Assembly (NCBI GenBank): GCA_023260375.1
Contig: JALQVK010000165.1
Location: 1-7,525 of the forward strand
DNA from: Rhodoluna sp.
GTDB lineage: Bacteria; Actinomycetota; Actinomycetes; Actinomycetales; Microbacteriaceae
Reading direction: 5' to 3'
Length of the DNA stretch: 7,525 nt
Numbering within the stretch: the first letter of the stretch is position 1; each line of letters opens with the position of its first letter. Below, piece after piece: positions 1-6,538 of the stretch. Position numbers and translations under genes: made by a program. The notes under the pieces were generated by a model. That model ran no database searches, was not told the DNA's origin, and saw only the letters and a list, made by a program, of their open reading frames with translations.

Positions 1-1358
1 CCATTGCTGGCAACAATGTCTTTGTACACCTTGGCACTTAACTTAGGGATACGTTCCTGAGTTTCGAAATCAACGTGGACGATGCCAAATCGCTTTCGGT
101 AACCTTCAGCCCATTCGTAGTTATCCATCAGCGACCAGGCGAAATACGAGTCGAGCGGAACACCGAGCTCGATAGCCTCGGCCAACTGCTCGAGGTGAGC
201 CAGCAGATAGTCGACGCGTAGGTGGTCATTCACTTCGCCGTCTTCTACCGGGTAGTCATAGGCGGCGCCATTTTCGGTAACCGCGATGCTCTTAATCTGA
301 GGCCAGTCGCGGTTGATACGAAGCAAGAGGTTCTTGATTCCGTCTGGGGTGATTGGCCATCCCATGTCGGTGGTTGGCTCAGGAACCTTTCCGCTCACAC
401 GCTGCGGGAACGGGTGCGGACCGAAGTTGTCCATGGCTCGGCCATCTTCTGGGCCAGGGGTGCTCAGGAACGAGTCGCTGTAATAGTTGATTCCGAGGAA
501 ATCGGTCTTCACCCTAAGTAACTCGTGGTCGCTAGGCAACATCACCTTAGCTAAGCGGTCACCGAAATACTCCACCAATTCGCTTGGGTAGTGTCCGGTC
601 TGCTCCGCTTCAATCCACCAGCGGTTGAGCTGGGCATCTTGCAGGCGGGCCAGAGTCTGAAGTTCTGGGTCGTTTGGATCCGACAAACGGTAGTTGGTCA
701 TGTTCAAGGTCTGACCAACCAGTGCGGTTGGGTCTACCGAGCGAGTGGCACGAACAGCTTCGGCGTGAGCCAAAGCGCTGTGGTGGGCTGCAGCAATTGC
801 CTGATCCAAGTCCTGGACTCCAGGGGCATGAACACCTGACATATAGCCAAGCCAGGTGAAACACCAAGGCTCGTTCAGGGTGATCCACTTGTCAACTCGG
901 TCCGAGTAAGCCTCGACCAAGCTTCCGGCATAGTCGCCAAATCGGTTAACGATGTCGCGGTTAGCCCAACCGCCAACGTCCTGAAGCGACTGAGGTAGGT
1001 CCCAGTGGTACATGGTTGGTACCGGTTTGATTCCGTTTTCCAAAAGCTCGTCGATGAGTCTTGAATAGAAGTCGAAACCGCGCTGCTCGCGAACCTTGTC
1101 GCCCTGAGGGTAAAGGCGTGGCCAGGCAATCGAGAAGCGGTACGCCTGAAGACCGAGGTCCTTCATTAGCGCCACATCCTGTGGAACGCGGTGATAGTGG
1201 TCGCAGGCTACATCGCCGTTGTCGCCGTTGAAGACCTTGCCGGGGGTCGCCGCGAAGGTGTCCCAGACGCTTTGGCCGCGACCGTCTTCGTGGGCTGCTC
1301 CTTCGATTTGGTAGCTGGCGGTTGCAGCACCCCAGGTGAAGTTACTTGGAAATGACAT
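1..1358 (-). CDS. GH1 beta-glucosidase (3' end cut by window edge)
   Basis: Glycoside hydrolase family 1, a retaining beta-glucosidase expected to release glucose from the non-reducing end of imported beta-gluco-oligosaccharides in the cytoplasm. 452 codons are visible with no stop before the left edge; family members are usually about 450-480 residues, so only a short C-terminal tail is missing. The N-terminus carries the family signature FTWGAATASYQIEGA (about residues 7-21). The acid/base Glu is E163 in TLNEPW, the nucleophile is E362 in VTENGA, and the C-terminal FAWSLMDNYEWAEGY segment that shapes the aglycone site is present. There is no signal peptide. The ATG lies 2 nt after the stop of the upstream permease, and an AAGG Shine-Dalgarno overlaps the end of that gene, so translation is probably coupled. 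Family is certain; the exact substrate (laminari- or cello-oligosaccharides) is inferred from neighbouring GH16 genes. Confidence 0.95.
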   Translation of the reverse strand, partial: MSFPSNFTWGAATASYQIEGAAHEDGRGQSVWDTFAATPGKVFNGDNGDVACDHYHRVPQDVALMKDLGLQAYRFSIAWPRLYPQGDKVREQRGFDFYSRLIDELLENGIKPVPTMYHWDLPQSLQDVGGWANRDIVNRFGDYAGSLVEAYSDRVDKWITLNEPWCFTWLGYMSGVHAPGVQDLDQAIAAAHHSALAHAEAVRATRSVDPTALVGQTLNMTNYRLSDPNDPELQTLARLQDAQLNRWWIEAEQTGHYPSELVEYFGDRLAKVMLPSDHELLRVKTDFLGINYYSDSFLSTPGPEDGRAMDNFGPHPFPQRVSGKVPEPTTDMGWPITPDGIKNLLLRINRDWPQIKSIAVTENGAAYDYPVEDGEVNDHLRVDYLLAHLEQLAEAIELGVPLDSYFAWSLMDNYEWAEGYRKRFGIVHVDFETQERIPKLSAKVYKDIVASN

Positions 1359-1360
1359 GG

Positions 1361-2242
1361 TTATCCCTTCACAGCTCCATCCATAACTCCGCTAACCAAC
1401 TTGCGGCCAACGAATAGGAAGAGAAGTAGTAGTGGCGCGGTGGCCAGGAAGGCGCCACCTAGGTTTAGTGCGTAGTCGATGGTGTAAGCGCTCTGCAGCT
1501 GGTTCACTGCGACCTGCACGGTGAATTGCTGTGGGTCGTTTAGAACCAATAGCGGCCAAAGGAAGTCGTTCCAAACCGCTAGGAAGCTGAACAAACCGAG
1601 GACGAATCCGCTCTGCAAAATCAGCGGGAACACGATTCGCCAGTAGATGCGGAACACTCCGGCGCCGTCGATGCTGGCGGCTTCTAGCAGTTCGTTTGGC
1701 ACCTGGGCGTCAATGATCTGACGCATCCAGAACACACCAAAGGCTGTGACCAAAGCTGGAACGATTAGTGCGTTCAAGGTGTTGATCCAACCCAGGTTAG
1801 CCATCAGCATGTATAGAGGAATGATTCCGAGCTGGCTTGGAAGCATCATGGTTCCAACCACGAAAAGCACCAGGAACTTTCGGCCCTTGAAGTTCAGTTT
1901 CGCGAACGCAAAGCCGGCTATCGAGGAGAAGAACACTTGGGCGGCAGCAACAATGGTTCCCACGAAAACCGTGTTCCACATGGCGATACCGAAATACTCG
2001 TTGGCTTGGAAAACGTGCTTGATTACTTCGAAAAGTCGAGGACCAATTAGAAGGGTTGGGGTCTCTTTCGAGATTTCATCGTTTCCGTTAGAAGCAACGA
2101 TGACCATCCAGTAGAACGGGAAAACGGAAATGAATCCAACGAGCCCAAGCAAGATGTATGACAACGGATTCATCTTGCGCCAGCGCGGAATTTTGCGCTT
2201 CTGAGGCTTGACCATAGGTTCGTCTAGCTTGAGGGTGCTCAA
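1361..2242 (-). CDS. CUT1 sugar ABC transporter permease, MalG-like
   Basis: Inner-membrane permease subunit of a carbohydrate ABC importer, 293 residues, normal for the MalG/CUT1 class. About six membrane segments are visible, the first at roughly residues 29-50. The cytoplasmic EAA loop that docks on the ATPase is ELLEAASIDGAG (E187, D192, G193, conserved P206), and the C-terminus VSGVMDGAVKG resembles the MalG tail. The start is TTG, chosen because TTGA overlaps the TGA stop of the upstream permease by 4 nt and a GAGG sits 7 nt upstream. The first ATG, at residue 10, has no visible Shine-Dalgarno. It pairs with the MalF-like permease directly upstream and the binding protein before that. 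The sugar is not readable from the permease itself; a beta-glucan oligosaccharide is inferred from the flanking glycosidases. Confidence 0.95.
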   Translation of the reverse strand: MSTLKLDEPMVKPQKRKIPRWRKMNPLSYILLGLVGFISVFPFYWMVIVASNGNDEISKETPTLLIGPRLFEVIKHVFQANEYFGIAMWNTVFVGTIVAAAQVFFSSIAGFAFAKLNFKGRKFLVLFVVGTMMLPSQLGIIPLYMLMANLGWINTLNALIVPALVTAFGVFWMRQIIDAQVPNELLEAASIDGAGVFRIYWRIVFPLILQSGFVLGLFSFLAVWNDFLWPLLVLNDPQQFTVQVAVNQLQSAYTIDYALNLGGAFLATAPLLLLFLFVGRKLVSGVMDGAVKG

Positions 2243-3267
2243 TCGTTTTCCTCACTCGAAATGCGTCGGGTAATTGCGAAGTTAATCGCCGAAATAATGA
2301 TCACGATGATCGTGATGAAGATTCCGATCGCGGCGGCGTAGCCCCAACGGTTGTTCACGAACGCCTGCTCATATAGGAATAGAGTCAGGGTCGAGAACTG
2401 GCGACTGTCGCCTCCGGACATGTTGCCACCCAGGGTGAGTGGCTCAGCGAAGACTTGAAGACCACCGATTGTGCCCACAATGAGCACAAAGGTGATGGTG
2501 TTGCGAAGCTGTGGCAAGGTCACGTAACGGAACTGCTGCCACTTGCTGGCGCCGTCGAGTTCTGCAGATTCGTAAAGGTATGAAGGAATGGCCAACATCG
2601 ACGCCAAGAAGATCAGCGAGTTATAGCCAAGCCAGCGCCAAGTAATCATGGTTGCAATGGCGATGTGGCTCGGTAGCGGTTCGGCAATCCAGTCGATGTG
2701 AGCCGGCATTCCCAGATAGGTCAAAGCCAGGTTGACCAAACCGAAGTCGCGACCGAATAGCTGTCCGAAGACGATAGCAATCGCCAACACCGAGGTGATG
2801 TTCGGAACTAGCAAGATGGTTCGCCAGAAGGTGGCACCCTTTAGGCGTGGGTTGCGAAGAATGCTAGCCAAACCAATTGCCATGATCATCTGCGGAATGG
2901 TTGAGAAGAACCAGATACTGAAGGTGTTTCTCAGCGCGGTCCAGAACTGATCATCAACGATGAGGTCGGTGAAGTTCATCAAACCAGAGAACTGTTGTTC
3001 GTCGCCTAGTGGATCCCAGTTGTAGAAGGCGATGACGATCGAGTAGATTACCGGAGCTAGTCCGAAGATGAGGAACATGACGAAGAACGGCGCTACGAAT
3101 GCGTAACCCCAGTTTGGGTTCAGCGCCTTGATGCCATTCTCGGTAGCCTTGCGGCGTTCTTTATCCTTTTTCCGCTTCGGCTTCTCCGCCTTGTGCGGAT
3201 CTTCCGATTTGAAGATGTTGGTTGGCTTACGCTTTCGCGTGTCCAGTGAACTAGTTGCGTTTGACAT
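2239..3267 (-). CDS. CUT1 sugar ABC transporter permease, MalF/UgpA-like
   Basis: The second membrane subunit of the same importer, 342 residues. About six membrane segments can be seen, near residues 54-80, 114-135, 150-172, 202-226, 256-277 and 308-333. The EAA loop reads YLYESAELDGAS (E233, D238, G239, P252 downstream), typical of MalF-type partners. The N-terminus is unusual: residues 10-47 are strongly basic and charged, with runs such as KPKRKKDKERRK, ahead of the first membrane segment. This is longer than the short cytoplasmic tail common in the class. The ATG lies only 4 nt after the stop of the binding-protein gene. Its Shine-Dalgarno is weak (AAAGAA inside the end of that gene), which suggests coupling. 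No ATP-binding subunit is encoded in the window; many Gram-positive CUT1 importers share one MsmK-like ATPase encoded elsewhere. Confidence 0.95.
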   Translation of the reverse strand: MSNATSSLDTRKRKPTNIFKSEDPHKAEKPKRKKDKERRKATENGIKALNPNWGYAFVAPFFVMFLIFGLAPVIYSIVIAFYNWDPLGDEQQFSGLMNFTDLIVDDQFWTALRNTFSIWFFSTIPQMIMAIGLASILRNPRLKGATFWRTILLVPNITSVLAIAIVFGQLFGRDFGLVNLALTYLGMPAHIDWIAEPLPSHIAIATMITWRWLGYNSLIFLASMLAIPSYLYESAELDGASKWQQFRYVTLPQLRNTITFVLIVGTIGGLQVFAEPLTLGGNMSGGDSRQFSTLTLFLYEQAFVNNRWGYAAAIGIFITIIVIIISAINFAITRRISSEEND

Positions 3268-3271
3268 TTTT

Positions 3272-4561
3272 CTAGTTCTTTATGTTCTTATCGATCTGAG
3301 CAATAGCATCGCTCCAGGCCGCCGCCGCCGTCATCTTTCCTACCGCGACCTTGGCAAGCGCCTGGCCAAAGTAGTTGTCGATGGCTCGCTGGTTCTTGCC
3401 TTCAAAAATCGGGCGAAGCTGGCGAGCACCGGTTACATAGATCTGCCCAATTGGTGCGTTGCTGAAGAACTTGTCCTTGTAGCCGGTTAGCGCTGTGTTG
3501 TTATAGAGCGAGCTAGCCGATGGGAATAGTCCGTAGCGCTTGAAGATCTCGAGCTGAATTGCTGGCGATAGGTACCACTTGATGAAGTCTTTGGCTTCCT
3601 GAGGGTGCTTTGCCGCAGTTGGAACGGTCAACTGACTTCCTCCGAGGTTTCCACCGCCGCCAGGTAGGTCGGCAACGTCCCACTTACCCGAAGTGCTGGC
3701 TGCCTGCTGCTTGATGTAGTCAAGCATCCAAGCTGGTGCTAGGACGGTTGCGAAGACGCCCTTCATCATTCCAGCGTTCCAGTCGCTGGTGAACTGGTTG
3801 ATGCGAGTACTGATTCCCGAGTTCAATGCGGTTGCGGTAGTGGTGAACGCGGTCTTGACGTTGGCGTTGGTCTTGTAGATAAGGGTGCCGTTGGTCTCGT
3901 AGTACTTCTTGGCGCCCTGGTTCAAGATCGCAGGGTACATGGTTCCAGCGTTGTCGATGAAACCGAAGCAAACCTTCTTGACCTTGCACGAGGTCTTCTC
4001 AGCAGGGGTTAGCTTCGACACATAAAGCTTTCCGGTGTCGATGAACTTCTGCCAAGTTGGCCATAGTGCTCCAACAGCAGCACGGTCAGTTGGAAGACCG
4101 TGTGCCTTGAATAGGTCTTTACGATACGCAACTTGCAAACCACCGACGTCGGTTGGGATACCAATTACCTTGCCGTCGTTGCCAACACCCTGGTTCCAAC
4201 GCCAGTCAAGATAGTCGCTCTCGTTTACGAGTCCATTTAGGTTCGTGAAATATTTAGGGTAGGAGCGGAAGAAGCCAGAGTATGAAACTTCGATGGCTGC
4301 GATGTCCGGAGTGGTGTTTGCCTTGAAGGCGGTGATGAGCGACTGGTGGTGTGCGTCCATCGAGTTCTTCTTGATCTTTAGATCGATGTCAGGGTGGAGT
4401 CGTTCGTATTCGGTTTCACCCCATGGCTCAATGACGTTTCCGTATGACCAGATGGTTACCTGTGTTTTCGTTACCGCATGCGCCGGAGTGATTCCTGCCA
4501 TGGTTAGGCCAGCTACCGTAAGTAGTGCCATCGCGCTTCGAATTACGTTTTTGCGGTTCAT
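3272..4561 (-). CDS. Secreted carbohydrate-binding protein of ABC importer (SBP family 1)
   Basis: Extracellular solute-binding protein that would capture the sugar and deliver it to the two downstream permeases. It has 429 residues from the ATG at 4561, normal for CUT1 binding proteins. The mature region opens with KTQVTIWSYGN and contains IPTDVGGLQVAYRKDLFKAHGLP, typical of SBP_bac_1 proteins. Residues 1-29 form a signal peptide: basic RK near the start, hydrophobic core MALLTVAGLTMAG, and an AHA-V cleavage site. There is no Cys near the cleavage site, so no lipobox, which is odd for a Gram-positive binding protein. The frame stays open upstream to an ATG at 4618, but that extension would translate the leader hairpin and spoil the signal peptide. 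The ATG at 4561 has AGGAG 6 nt upstream and is preferred. It is the first gene of the minus-strand operon. Confidence 0.94.
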   Translation of the reverse strand: MNRKNVIRSAMALLTVAGLTMAGITPAHAVTKTQVTIWSYGNVIEPWGETEYERLHPDIDLKIKKNSMDAHHQSLITAFKANTTPDIAAIEVSYSGFFRSYPKYFTNLNGLVNESDYLDWRWNQGVGNDGKVIGIPTDVGGLQVAYRKDLFKAHGLPTDRAAVGALWPTWQKFIDTGKLYVSKLTPAEKTSCKVKKVCFGFIDNAGTMYPAILNQGAKKYYETNGTLIYKTNANVKTAFTTTATALNSGISTRINQFTSDWNAGMMKGVFATVLAPAWMLDYIKQQAASTSGKWDVADLPGGGGNLGGSQLTVPTAAKHPQEAKDFIKWYLSPAIQLEIFKRYGLFPSASSLYNNTALTGYKDKFFSNAPIGQIYVTGARQLRPIFEGKNQRAIDNYFGQALAKVAVGKMTAAAAWSDAIAQIDKNIKN

Positions 4562-4567
4562 CTTGAG

Positions 4568-4572
4568 CTCCT
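4568..4572 (-). promoter_or_regulatory. Ribosome binding site of the binding-protein gene
   Basis: AGGAG read on the minus strand, 6 nt before the ATG at 4561. It decides the start in favour of 4561 over the in-frame ATG at 4618. It lies immediately beside the weak outer extension of the leader hairpin, so folding could affect its access. Confidence 0.85.
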
Positions 4573-4581
4573 GGTTTGAGA

Positions 4582-4613
4582 TCTTGGGTGCCGATGTGCG
4601 TCGGCACCCAAGA
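4582..4613 (-). promoter_or_regulatory. Perfect 13-bp hairpin in the binding-protein mRNA leader
   Basis: TCTTGGGTGCCGA (4582-4594) is the exact reverse complement of TCGGCACCCAAGA (4601-4613), separated by a 6-nt loop. Four further pairs (TGGT with ACCA at 4575-4572) could form at the base across a bulge, reaching the edge of the Shine-Dalgarno. On the minus strand it lies within the predicted roughly 94-nt leader, between the transcription start and the ribosome site. No T-run follows it on that strand, so it does not look like an intrinsic terminator. On the plus strand a TTTTT begins only 7-8 nt after the stem and no gene ends there. Likely roles are 5' mRNA stabilisation or modulation of translation; both are inference. 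Confidence 0.7.
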
Positions 4614-4633
4614 ACCAACTTTTTGATACTGCT

Positions 4634-4655
4634 ATCGTGAAATCGGTTTCACGAT
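4634..4655. promoter_or_regulatory. LacI-family type operator 1 (divergent region)
   Basis: Near-perfect palindrome with 9-bp arms, ATCGTGAAA (4634-4642) and TTTCACGAT (4647-4655), around a central TCGG. The core 14-mer TGAAATCGGTTTCA fits the TGAAANCGNTTTCA form shared with three other sites here and typical of LacI-family repressor operators. It would cover about +1 to +20 of the minus-strand operon. Its centre is 32 bp from that of operator 2. Confidence 0.85.
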
Positions 4656-4661
4656 GTTACT

Positions 4662-4689
4662 ATTGTGCGTGAAAGCGGTTTCATAGCAA
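4662..4689 (-). promoter_or_regulatory. Predicted promoter of the transporter/GH1 operon
   Basis: On the minus strand, TTGCTA (4689-4684) and CACAAT (4667-4662) are separated by 16 nt; each matches four of six consensus positions. Operator 2 fills 14 of the 16 spacer bases. Transcription would begin near 4655, at the edge of operator 1, so repressor on either site would block initiation. The boxes are modest, and the main support is the matching arrangement at the promoter near 6533-6560. Confidence 0.5.
4670..4683. promoter_or_regulatory. LacI-family type operator 2 (divergent region)
   Basis: TGAAAGCGGTTTCA, 5-bp perfect arms around GCGG. Read on the minus strand it is TGAAACCGCTTTCA, identical to operator 4 at 6539-6552. 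It lies between the predicted -35 and -10 of the minus-strand operon and about 100 bp upstream of the GH16 start codon on the other side, so it could serve both directions. Confidence 0.85.
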
Positions 4690-4713
4690 ATTGGTTTTCG
4701 CCAGAAAACTTCG

Positions 4714-4741
4714 TTGTTACCGAATCGTTACCAAATACAAG
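4714..4741 (+). promoter_or_regulatory. Candidate promoter of the GH16 pair
   Basis: TTGTTA (4714-4719) and TACAAG (4736-4741) with a 16-nt spacer, each four of six to consensus, giving a leader of about 32 nt. If correct, the two operators lie well upstream of this promoter, so control would need looping, shared polymerase competition or a different start site. The assignment is weak. Confidence 0.3.
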
Positions 4742-4779
4742 GCACCATTTCGCAACCCTATTCAGTTAGAGAGAAGTAG

Positions 4780-5709
4780 ATGAGCAAGTTCACAGCAGCA
4801 GCAAAACTAGTGGCAGCCGGCCTAGTCGCCAGCGCTCTCATCACTGCGTCCGTATCGTCGTCTCAAGCAGTGCCAACTTCACCAAAACAGGCAACGGTTA
4901 CCAAGAAGCTTTTGTGGAAGCAAGAGTTCACAGGAAGTAGCGGCGTAAAGCCAAGCTCCAAGATCTTCAACTACGACATGGGTGGCGGAGGCTGGGGTAA
5001 CAACGAGCACCAGGCCTACACCGATCACAACGCGACCCTCACCGGCAGTGGCGGTTTAGCAATCAAACTTCAGCGCATCACTCCAGACCTCACCGACCTA
5101 TACGAGACCTGCCCAATCGATACGGTGGGAAACGCTTGTGAATTCGAAAGTTCCCGCATCCAAACTAAGGGCAAATTGAACTTCCAATACGGTCGCCTCG
5201 AGGCCCGAATCAAGGTTCCAACCGGCGATGGCACCTGGCCAGCCTTCTGGCTGCTCGGTTCAGACATCAGCACAAACGCTTGGCCAAACTGTGGCGAGAT
5301 TGACATCATGGAGACCAAGGGGTCAGAACCTTACACAGTTCACGGCACTGCTCACGGTCCTGGCTACTCGGGTGGCGATGGCATCGTAAACACTCAAACC
5401 CTGAGCGCCCGTCTCGGTGCTGGATATCACATCTACGCTCTTGACTGGACTAAGAACAAAATGGTGTGGTCCATCGACGGTAAGGCTTACCACGTAGTAA
5501 CGCCATCGATTGTTGGCAATCACACCTACGTTTTCAATAAGCCAATGTTCATGATCCTCAACGTGGCAGCTGGCGGCTGGTTTGCTGGCGACATCGACCC
5601 AGACCTCAACTCGGCTCAGATGACCATTGACTACATTCGTTACTACTCACTTAATGGTCAGGGTAGAGTCACCGGTTCGGCAGCAGCCATCGCAGCCGGA
5701 AAGCCATAA
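4780..5709 (+). CDS. Secreted GH16 beta-glucanase (laminarinase-like)
   Basis: Glycoside hydrolase family 16 endo-beta-glucanase, 309 residues, probably cutting beta-1,3-glucan outside the cell. Residues 1-30 are a signal peptide (FTAAAKLVAAGLVASALITA core, SQA-V cleavage). The catalytic segment WPNCGEIDIMETKG contains the ExDxxE form found in laminarinases, with nucleophile E173, D175 and acid/base E178. Family landmarks include GWGNNEHQAYT, YGRLEARIKVPTGDGTWPAFWLLG, HGTAHGPGYSGG and the closing MTIDYIRYYS. C111 and C120 could form a disulfide; the cytoplasmic paralogue lacks this pair, in keeping with different locations. The catalytic domain makes up nearly all of the mature protein, with no binding module. 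The ATG is preceded by a purine-rich AGAGAGAAG. It is divergent from the transporter operon and 2 nt ahead of a second GH16 gene. A lichenase or other GH16 specificity cannot be excluded. Confidence 0.93.
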   Translation: MSKFTAAAKLVAAGLVASALITASVSSSQAVPTSPKQATVTKKLLWKQEFTGSSGVKPSSKIFNYDMGGGGWGNNEHQAYTDHNATLTGSGGLAIKLQRITPDLTDLYETCPIDTVGNACEFESSRIQTKGKLNFQYGRLEARIKVPTGDGTWPAFWLLGSDISTNAWPNCGEIDIMETKGSEPYTVHGTAHGPGYSGGDGIVNTQTLSARLGAGYHIYALDWTKNKMVWSIDGKAYHVVTPSIVGNHTYVFNKPMFMILNVAAGGWFAGDIDPDLNSAQMTIDYIRYYSLNGQGRVTGSAAAIAAGKP

Positions 5710-5711
5710 CC

Positions 5712-6503
5712 GTGAGTAACACCAAACTGCTGTGGTCCGACGAGTTTGATGGTCAAGCCGGCGACTCGGTAAACCCAGCCTTTTGGAATTTTGATCTAGG
5801 CGATGGCACTGAAGCTGGCATTCCAGGCTGGGGCAATCAAGAACGCGAGTGGTATCTAGCCGAACAGGCTAAGTTGAGCGGAAACTCAGAACTGGTTATT
5901 CATGCAGAGCGCAATCACGACGAAGCTCGCTACCCCGCCTATTACGGAAAGTCGGCCGAATGGTTGAGTGCCAAACTCACCACCAAAGACAAGGTCGAGG
6001 TTCTTTACGGTCTAATCGAAGCTCGCGTAAAGATTCCAAGCGGAGCCGGAACTTGGCCGGCGTTTTGGATGCTCGGCACCAACCTCAACGAAGTTACTTG
6101 GCCTCAATGTGGAGAGATTGACATTCTCGAAGCCCGCGGTCGCGACTCTGGAAATCTTGTGGCAACTCTTCATGGCCCTGGTTACTCGGGTGAATTCGGT
6201 TGCGGTAAAGAATGGCGCACTCCAGTTTCCATGGTCGACGACTTTCACACCTTTGCCGTCGAATGGCTACCAGATTCAATTACCTGGCTTTTTGATGGTC
6301 ATCCTTTTTCAAGAAAAATTCGAGCAGACGTAGCTCCGCACGAATGGGTCTTCGACCACCCCTTTTACATCATCACCAACCTCGCTATGGGCGGCGGCTT
6401 CACCGGTGAGATTGACCCCAACCTCACCGAAGCGAAGATGGTCATCGATCACATCCGCGTTTCTTCCTTAAATGGCGTCGGCGAAGTCTTTATAAAGATT
6501 TAG
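5712..6503 (+). CDS. GH16 beta-glucanase without signal peptide (predicted cytoplasmic)
   Basis: Second GH16 enzyme, 263 residues, clearly a paralogue of the gene before it: shared stretches include LLW..EF, GTWPAFW, CGEIDI, HGPGYSG, GEIDP/GDIDP and SLNG.G near the end. The catalytic ExDxxE motif is intact at E135, D137 and E140. It begins MSNTKLLWSDEFDGQAG directly at the catalytic fold, with no hydrophobic leader, so it should stay in the cytoplasm, where it could shorten longer imported beta-1,3-gluco-oligosaccharides. The GTG start lies 2 nt after the upstream TAA, with GGAAAG 8 nt before it, so the pair is co-transcribed and probably translationally coupled. An upstream extension is impossible as a fusion, because the preceding gene ends in another frame. 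Family is sure; the intracellular role is inference from the missing signal peptide and the neighbouring importer. Confidence 0.93.
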   Translation: MSNTKLLWSDEFDGQAGDSVNPAFWNFDLGDGTEAGIPGWGNQEREWYLAEQAKLSGNSELVIHAERNHDEARYPAYYGKSAEWLSAKLTTKDKVEVLYGLIEARVKIPSGAGTWPAFWMLGTNLNEVTWPQCGEIDILEARGRDSGNLVATLHGPGYSGEFGCGKEWRTPVSMVDDFHTFAVEWLPDSITWLFDGHPFSRKIRADVAPHEWVFDHPFYIITNLAMGGGFTGEIDPNLTEAKMVIDHIRVSSLNGVGEVFIKI

Positions 6504-6520
6504 TAACGGTCCTGTTTTTT

Positions 6521-6538
6521 CGTGAAATCGCTTTCACG
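6521..6538. promoter_or_regulatory. LacI-family type operator 3
   Basis: Palindrome with 7-bp arms CGTGAAA (6521-6527) and TTTCACG (6532-6538) around TCGC; core TGAAATCGCTTTCA. It directly abuts operator 4 and overlaps the predicted -35 of the downstream gene. It lies only 18 nt after the stop of the second GH16 gene. Confidence 0.85.

Noticed and set aside
222..888. Several open frames on both strands within the GH1 gene
   Set aside because: They overlap the GH1 frame, which stays open from 1358 to the edge with both catalytic Glu motifs in phase. The alternative products show no domains.
3128..3490. Plus-strand open frame of 120 codons spanning the binding-protein/permease junction
   Set aside because: Antisense to two certain genes, and its sequence is the complement of their conserved regions.
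4562..4618. Longer version of the binding-protein gene starting at the in-frame ATG at 4618
   Set aside because: It would translate both arms of the leader hairpin, bury the signal peptide behind 19 residues including a Cys, and has no good ribosome site. The ATG at 4561 has AGGAG at 6 nt.
4582..4624. Intrinsic terminator reading on the plus strand (hairpin followed by TTTTT)
   Set aside because: The T-run begins 7-8 nt beyond the stem and no plus-strand gene ends upstream. The position in the minus-strand leader explains it better.
6504..6520. Terminator after the second GH16 gene, suggested by the T-run at 6515-6520
   Set aside because: No inverted repeat of useful length precedes the T-run, so termination here is not supported.
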